A stretch of 64,000 bases of DNA from Adiantum capillus-veneris. Its lineage: Eukaryota; Streptophyta; Polypodiopsida; Polypodiales; Pteridaceae. A program made the position numbers and the translations under genes. Below are positions 59,129 through 64,000 of the stretch, in pieces (position 1 is the first letter of the stretch; each line of letters begins with the position of its first letter). The stretch lies in the NCBI GenBank assembly GCA_014529385.2, contig CM043955.1:140186206-140250205 (forward strand). The letters run 5' to 3'. The notes under the pieces were generated by a model. That model did no database searches, was not told the DNA's origin, and saw only the letters and a program-made list of their open reading frames with translations.

Positions 59129-60270
59129 CTTACTTTGATTGACCCATCACTTATACAAAACCCCGATGAATATGACAACCATACAACACAATAATAAAAT
59201 TTGTTCTTTTATAGGGGTAATCACCACTAACTAGTGATTCTAGTGATTGTCTTGAACATATTGCAGAAAAACCAAACCTCAGCAACATGTACAAAATCCA
59301 TCAACAGTATTACATCTCTGGGAAGTAAGTGACATAATCGCTGTTAAGGCGGTTACGCCGCTAGCGGAAGCTAAATAGCGAGAACTCAACCAACAACAGA
59401 ATTTGTCAGACGAGGACGGAGCTTGACCCGCAGGCGCATGGAAACAACTAGGTGGGTGTCAAATCACCTACTCGACCTTCTAATGACAATCACTACTAAG
59501 GAAATCAAATCTAAGTTCTAAAACACGCAAGTGACTGAAATCCGTACTACGAACGAATGCTATACGAAACAGGATCTAGAATCATTGAATCGATCTCAAA
59601 CTCAAGGGGAAGTCTATACACTAGGTAAGAACAACACCCTAAAGACTTGAACTGCAAAATCAACCTATAACCACTCTGTGCGGCAAACGCGTATGAAGAC
59701 AGGCCGAAAAATACAGGTGACCGAAACTTGACCCCGATGGTACTAATGTGTAGCTCTACTCGTTGTGGTTCTATAGATATGCTGCACGCTCTATTCCGAC
59801 ACACGAGTTGGAAGAAAACTCACACCGAAGCTCGTAGGAACTTACCACACATAGAAGCCGATAGCGCGCACTCTTGGTATCTGTGCGTAGCTCTCACCGT
59901 TGCTAACACAATGGTGGTGTCGCTTCTTCAATGGCGGCCCCGTAGCCCGCGTAGCAAGAAGATAAGACACTCTCTCTCTCTCAGACACAGTCACGGTGCT
60001 CAAAAACTCACTTTGATTAATAATTGAATCCCCCTTAGGTTACAAAACTTTGGCTTATATACCTCAGCCTTGGAGGTGAGAACATCTCTAATTATTTACA
60101 TCAACAGGTGAAATTACTTCGGGATTACAAGCTGGAAACTCAATTGAGTCCCGTTAATTAATGAATGGCTCAAATCAAAATTAATGTCGGAAAGACATTT
60201 ATTACAATCAATGGTTACAAAATGATGGGTGTGAGCAAAAATGTGGGTGTGATCCTCTGCTGGCTCAACA
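59129..60270 (-). repeat. Probable 3' LTR of the gag-like element (left limit unknown)
   Basis: On the minus strand it starts TGTTGAGCCAGCAG directly after a purine tract. It has a TATA box (TATATAAG at 60054-60061) and a long transcript-like remainder. The outer end and target duplication were not found, and the partner LTR would lie beyond 64000. Confidence 0.55.
60054..60061 (-). promoter_or_regulatory. TATA box in the LTR
   Basis: TATATAAG on the minus strand about 210 bases inside the LTR. Confidence 0.5.
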
Positions 60271-60283
60271 CTCCCCCCCTCCG
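60271..60283 (-). other. Polypurine tract before the LTR
   Basis: Minus-strand CGGAGGGGGGGAG directly abuts TGTTGAG, about 35 bases after the stop of the large frame. Confidence 0.7.
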
Positions 60284-60319
60284 CATTCATGTCGTCCCTA
60301 ACATGACTTTTAGGCTTGG

Positions 60320-63300
60320 TCAATAGAGTCCTGTCGTCTTGAGCATCTGCAAATGTGATTCGTAGCGTAGGTTGCCGATGGTCAAGGTTGGGCCGAATAT
60401 TTTGCTTTCGTGAGTGAAAAAGCCGGTGTAGAAAGCTTCTTCGAATGTTTGCATGTGGAAGCTAGGCAAAAACATAATTCTTTGGTATAAGAGATGTAAC
60501 ACCTTTGGTGATGGCTGCAATGAAAGATCATATATCATATCCGTCACTGTGTCGGCCGTCGATAGTAGACTCGAGGTAGTGGCTTTATCTGGCGCGAACA
60601 CTTCAATGCATGCTAAGAGAGTCCTGCAGATTTTCTTTAGCATCTGACACGAAAGGTCAGGAGAGCCAGTAAAGAGTTTGATGGTGCCCGTTAGGGTTTT
60701 CACCATGTAGGCTTTACCTATTCTCTCGCCTGCCTTTGGTCCTGGCATCCTTGGGTAATTAAGCCAATTTGGCTTCTTTTCTGCAATCCTGCCATGCTCT
60801 TTCCAGCTTCTGACTCTTGGCGCCGGGCAGAAGGTTGCATCCTCCTGAATCTCCTTTGGAGCCTCTACCAAGTAGATGAGGTAGGCTGGGTATTTGTTCA
60901 GCCAACCTTTCCTCCATCTAGGTTGAGAATCTACAATCTTCTTTGATTGTTCATCCTTTGTGATGTCGTCTTCGTAAAGAGCGACATACTGCTCCTCCTC
61001 TATTCTCTTTTTCGTCTTTATCACTTCAAATTTCATCAGAGGGAAAGGCAGGCTGGGTTGCATCCACTCTTCATGGAGCACTTTTGTGTCTAAACCTTGA
61101 AGTCTAATGGAGATGAGGAGTCTCCTTTCCCATTCCATTTCCGCCTTGGCACTTTCCTCTGTTGACTTTTCTATTTGGTCCTGGAGCCTTTGTTCTTCTT
61201 CTTGAGAGATTCCTGAAGTCGAGGCCACATTTTGAATTGGGGCTGGATCTTCAATTGTGGTTGCCTCTCCAGTTTTTGGTAGCTCTATGGCTGCTCCCCC
61301 TGCTTCTTCTTGTGGTGGCTCTGTTTCTCTTCTTTGTTGCTCTTGTAGGTCTTGGAGCTGTTTGCGGAGGGCCTCATTTTCTGTCCTTAGTGTTTGGTTT
61401 TCTGATGTGCGCCTCTCCTCTGCAGCCAATGATCCCTCCGCCATGTGCAATCTTTGCACTTGCTCTAACCTTAGCTCTCTTTGCAAACTTCTGACCTGAT
61501 CTTCCAGAGCTGGTACGAGGGCTCCCTCTTGTTCTGTTCCTGCTCTGCTAGCTCTAGGGGTGGTCCTGAGTCTCGTGATTGTCCTTTCTTGAAGTTCGAC
61601 TCTTTCCCTTAGCTCAATGAGCTCATCCTTGGCTGCCTCCAGCTCATCTTCTATTCTCTCCTTTGCTTCCTGTGAACTTGTTACCTCTCTTGAAGCTTCG
61701 GCTAGTTGGAGTATCAAGCCATCTCTCTCGTTTTCTGCGTCGTAGAGTGATGCTTTATGACTCTCAGATTCAGTCATAGCATTCTCTAACTTCTTCTGCA
61801 ACTCTGCTTCCTTTTGTTTTGCTGTCTCAATTGCTACTTCCTTTGCTCTGGATCTTTCTTTAATCTTGCTGAGCAGTTCATGCACCATGTGCATGTCTTT
61901 TTCATCTTCATCTGTCAACTTGACAGCTCTTTCTGCCACCACCTCCAATGGCTTCGGCTCTTCTAGTATGTTGTGTTCGTCCATTTTCTCTTCACTCTCC
62001 ATTGTACCCTTTGTCTTTTCCTTCGTCCCCTTCCGATCATCTTGTTTTCGTAGGGATATCCCATAAACTGCCTCCAGGGCCTCTTCTTCACTGTATCCGA
62101 TCACTACCAGATCCTCATAATCATCTTTCTTTTGCTGAATTGGATCTATGTCCTTTTCCTTGGTCCCGGCCTCCGGCTTTTCCATAACTTCTGTTTCTAT
62201 TTCTATTGTGGTCTCCTCTACAATAATTTCCGTCTTCTTCGGGCTTGGTACATCAGTAAAGGAGGGCTGATTGTCCTCAGTCATCTTGGCTTTTCCTTTG
62301 TTTGCTTGCCCGTATTTCTCTCGAAGTTCAGTAGACTCATCTACTTCCTTCTTCTCCTTGTCGTCCTTTTTCAGCTCAGCTTTTAAAAGCTGTACTTCCT
62401 CTTCACTATAAGGCTCGACAGGCTGCTGCTCCAGTATGGCCTCCGACTCCTCATAAGCTCTAATATATTGATCATATTGATCAACATGTGGCCTGGCAGA
62501 GCTGGTTCCGACTTTAGTGGGGTCTGGCACCCACATTTCTTCAAAGTCCCCCTTTAGAGCTCTTTCCGCTCTAAACTGCTCCACCAGCCTTTCCATTCTT
62601 GCGGCTTTTTGACTTTTGGTTTGCTTGGGATCAACCTTCTTCTTCGCTTTCTTCTTGAGCGGCTCGTCCACAGCCTCTTCAGGTTCTGAAACTATTTCTA
62701 GTTTTCAGCGTGCTCTTGTGGACGCCCTCTTGGATACTTCTTGCTGTTCTTTCTCTTCATCGGCTTCTCTAAGCCACTCATTCTGGGAGGGAACCCGTGG
62801 CCCTTGATCCCTAGCTCCAATAGCTTCATAAGCTATTCTTGTTAGGATTTCTCCTCCTCCTATGTACTTTGGCTTCTGGTTGTGCATGGCGATTACTTGC
62901 TCGTGGATGTATTGAGCATAATTCACCTCTTTTGGCATGTTGCTCTTCAGTGCCCATGTGATGGTTGTCGCAATGGCATGGGGTGGTGTAGTATACTTTT
63001 GCGGTCTTTTACTGCACACATGGAAAAACTGGTTGTATAATCGGCAAAGGGTTGCCGCTCGTTGATCTGCCATATCTCCGTAGGTTGTATTTTGTTTCTT
63101 TGATCCATAGACCTCTATGGCCTCCCTTCTTTCTCTGACCGAACTCCCTTTGTTGTGCAGCTTCAATGCATCTGCAATGAGCTGTGGAGTGATCTGTACT
63201 TCAACTGTTTCTCCATCCATGGCTGTCAACGTGGCTTTCCCATCCTTCTGAATGGATGTTGCCAACTCATACACTCTTCTTGTGTCTACACCTGATGGTC

Positions 63301-63595
63301 TCGAGGTGAAGAACCTGTGTAAGTCAGCCTTTTCCAGGTATCTGCTGATGTTCTCTGATCTGCTATAATCCACTAATTCTCGTGGGATCATAGGTACATC
63401 GACCGATTTCCCTTGAGGATCTCTGAAAGTCCCCTGGTAGATCTTTATTCCCTCTTTTTCTAGTACTGCTTCCTCCAACCAAGTCTTGGTTGGCTTGAGG
63501 GTTTCTGTTGGAATATCAAAAGGTTCTGCTTCTGCAAGAGCATCCTTGATGGTTGGTCTTTTTCTCTTAGTTGCCGATGACTTAGCGGAATCCAT
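60320..63595 (-). pseudogene. Large gag-like coiled-coil protein with a single internal UGA
   Basis: ATG 63595 opens 296 codons, ends at TGA 62705-62707, and the same frame continues without any stop to 60320, about 1,090 codons in all. The first part (MDSAKSSATKRKRPTIKDAL) has a region FFTSRPSGVDTRRVYELATS...LIADALKLHNKGSS. It resembles capsid-like domains of 'putative plant transposon' proteins found in LTR elements. After the TGA come a basic PLKKKAKKK cluster (possible nuclear signal), acidic linkers, about 200 residues of coiled coil (ELLSKIKERSRAKEVAIETA on; TENEALRKQLQDLQEQQ), and a globular C-terminus with Trp and Pro (RWRKGWLNKYPAYLIYL, KPNWLNYPRMPGPK). No protease, RT or integrase occurs before the PPT and LTR that follow at once. 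The likely reading is a gag-only, non-autonomous LTR element. Confidence 0.6.
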
Positions 63596-64000
63596 GGATC
63601 CTGTAACTCCAATTACAGAAGTTAGCGTCTTTTTAGTACTGAAAGCCGAAATGAAGCTTTTAACTATTCAAATGACTTGAAAATTGAAACATGAGCTATT
63701 CAGGGCCTAAGGATGCAATGTAGGTGAAAAAATATGCAAACTGGGCTCAAAAACATGCTTGAGACATCATACGCGTATGATGTCTTTTGTGTCAGAATGA
63801 CTTCATATTGGTTGTGCTTGTAGCTGATAGTGTATACATGAGTGTCATATGCTTGGATTTGAGTTTGGATCCCATTTGGTCAAGTTTTGGCCAGTTCAGT
63901 CCAGTTCAGGCTCTTGGCAAAATTTTGAAAGGGAAATGGATTTTATGATCCAAATTGGATAAAACTTGGTGGTTCACCTTCAAATGGCATGTAGATCACT
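63596..64000. other. Upstream region of the gag-like gene
   Basis: On the minus strand GTAATTGGAGTTACAG precedes GATCCATGG, an acceptor-like site just before the start codon. Nothing else is recognised; the element's 5' LTR must lie outside the window. Confidence 0.35.

Noticed and set aside
61162-62386. Plus-strand frames of up to 110 codons rich in Leu, Phe and Ser
   Set aside because: Antisense of the coiled-coil gene; composition follows from complementing Glu/Lys codons.

Overview
This is repeat-dense nuclear DNA of a land plant with a large genome. The evidence is stacked Ty1/copia and Ty3/gypsy retrotransposons primed by initiator-Met tRNA, plant-style TATA boxes, spliceosomal intron signals and very long microsatellites. 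No rRNA, tRNA or conserved single-copy host gene was recognised. A fern or other non-seed plant would fit, but that is a guess.

Left part (1-5.3 kb): a broken reading frame in which a Gln/Glu-rich coiled coil runs into a recognisable histone H3 core segment. Facing it is a second broken gene of unknown family whose frame was shifted by a 34-bp tandem duplication.

5.3-19.3 kb: a three-level nest. A decayed chromodomain-type Ty3/gypsy element (minimum 5.34-19.26 kb) is split by copia element A (6113-16832, TSD AATGA). A's right LTR is split by copia element B (11446-16618, TSD GTTTT, LTRs almost identical). 20.0-25.0 kb holds copia D, an old relative of B. 25-30.4 kb is mostly unrecognised, with unknown ORFs and a gag-derived segment that sits between splice-like signals.

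30.7-46.1 kb: the most unusual part. It is a head-to-tail array of retroelements whose reverse transcriptases (two broken copies) look like Penelope-like elements, of the kind related to the Naiad/Chlamys group. Their 3' ends share a conserved hairpin and run directly into (CA)n. Their 5' regions share a TATA-plus-hairpin module, a tiny first exon ending CAG/GT, and a long intron-like stretch with a conserved double splice site (CAG directly followed by GTRA). Related 5' modules without an RT lie at 47.6-49.0, 55.8-57.35 and 58.4-59.1 kb.

Right part: copia E, internally deleted and with part of one LTR repeated in tandem (51.8-55.1 kb). Then comes a degenerate TACTG-rich repeat field (57.5-58.4 kb). 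Last is an LTR element without visible pol, carrying a reading frame of about 1,090 codons with only one stop codon (59.1-63.6 kb, minus strand, continuing past the window).

Almost everything here is mobile DNA in different states of decay. Element boundaries come from reading terminal repeats, target duplications, PBS and PPT sites directly; clade names come from motif recognition without database searches.
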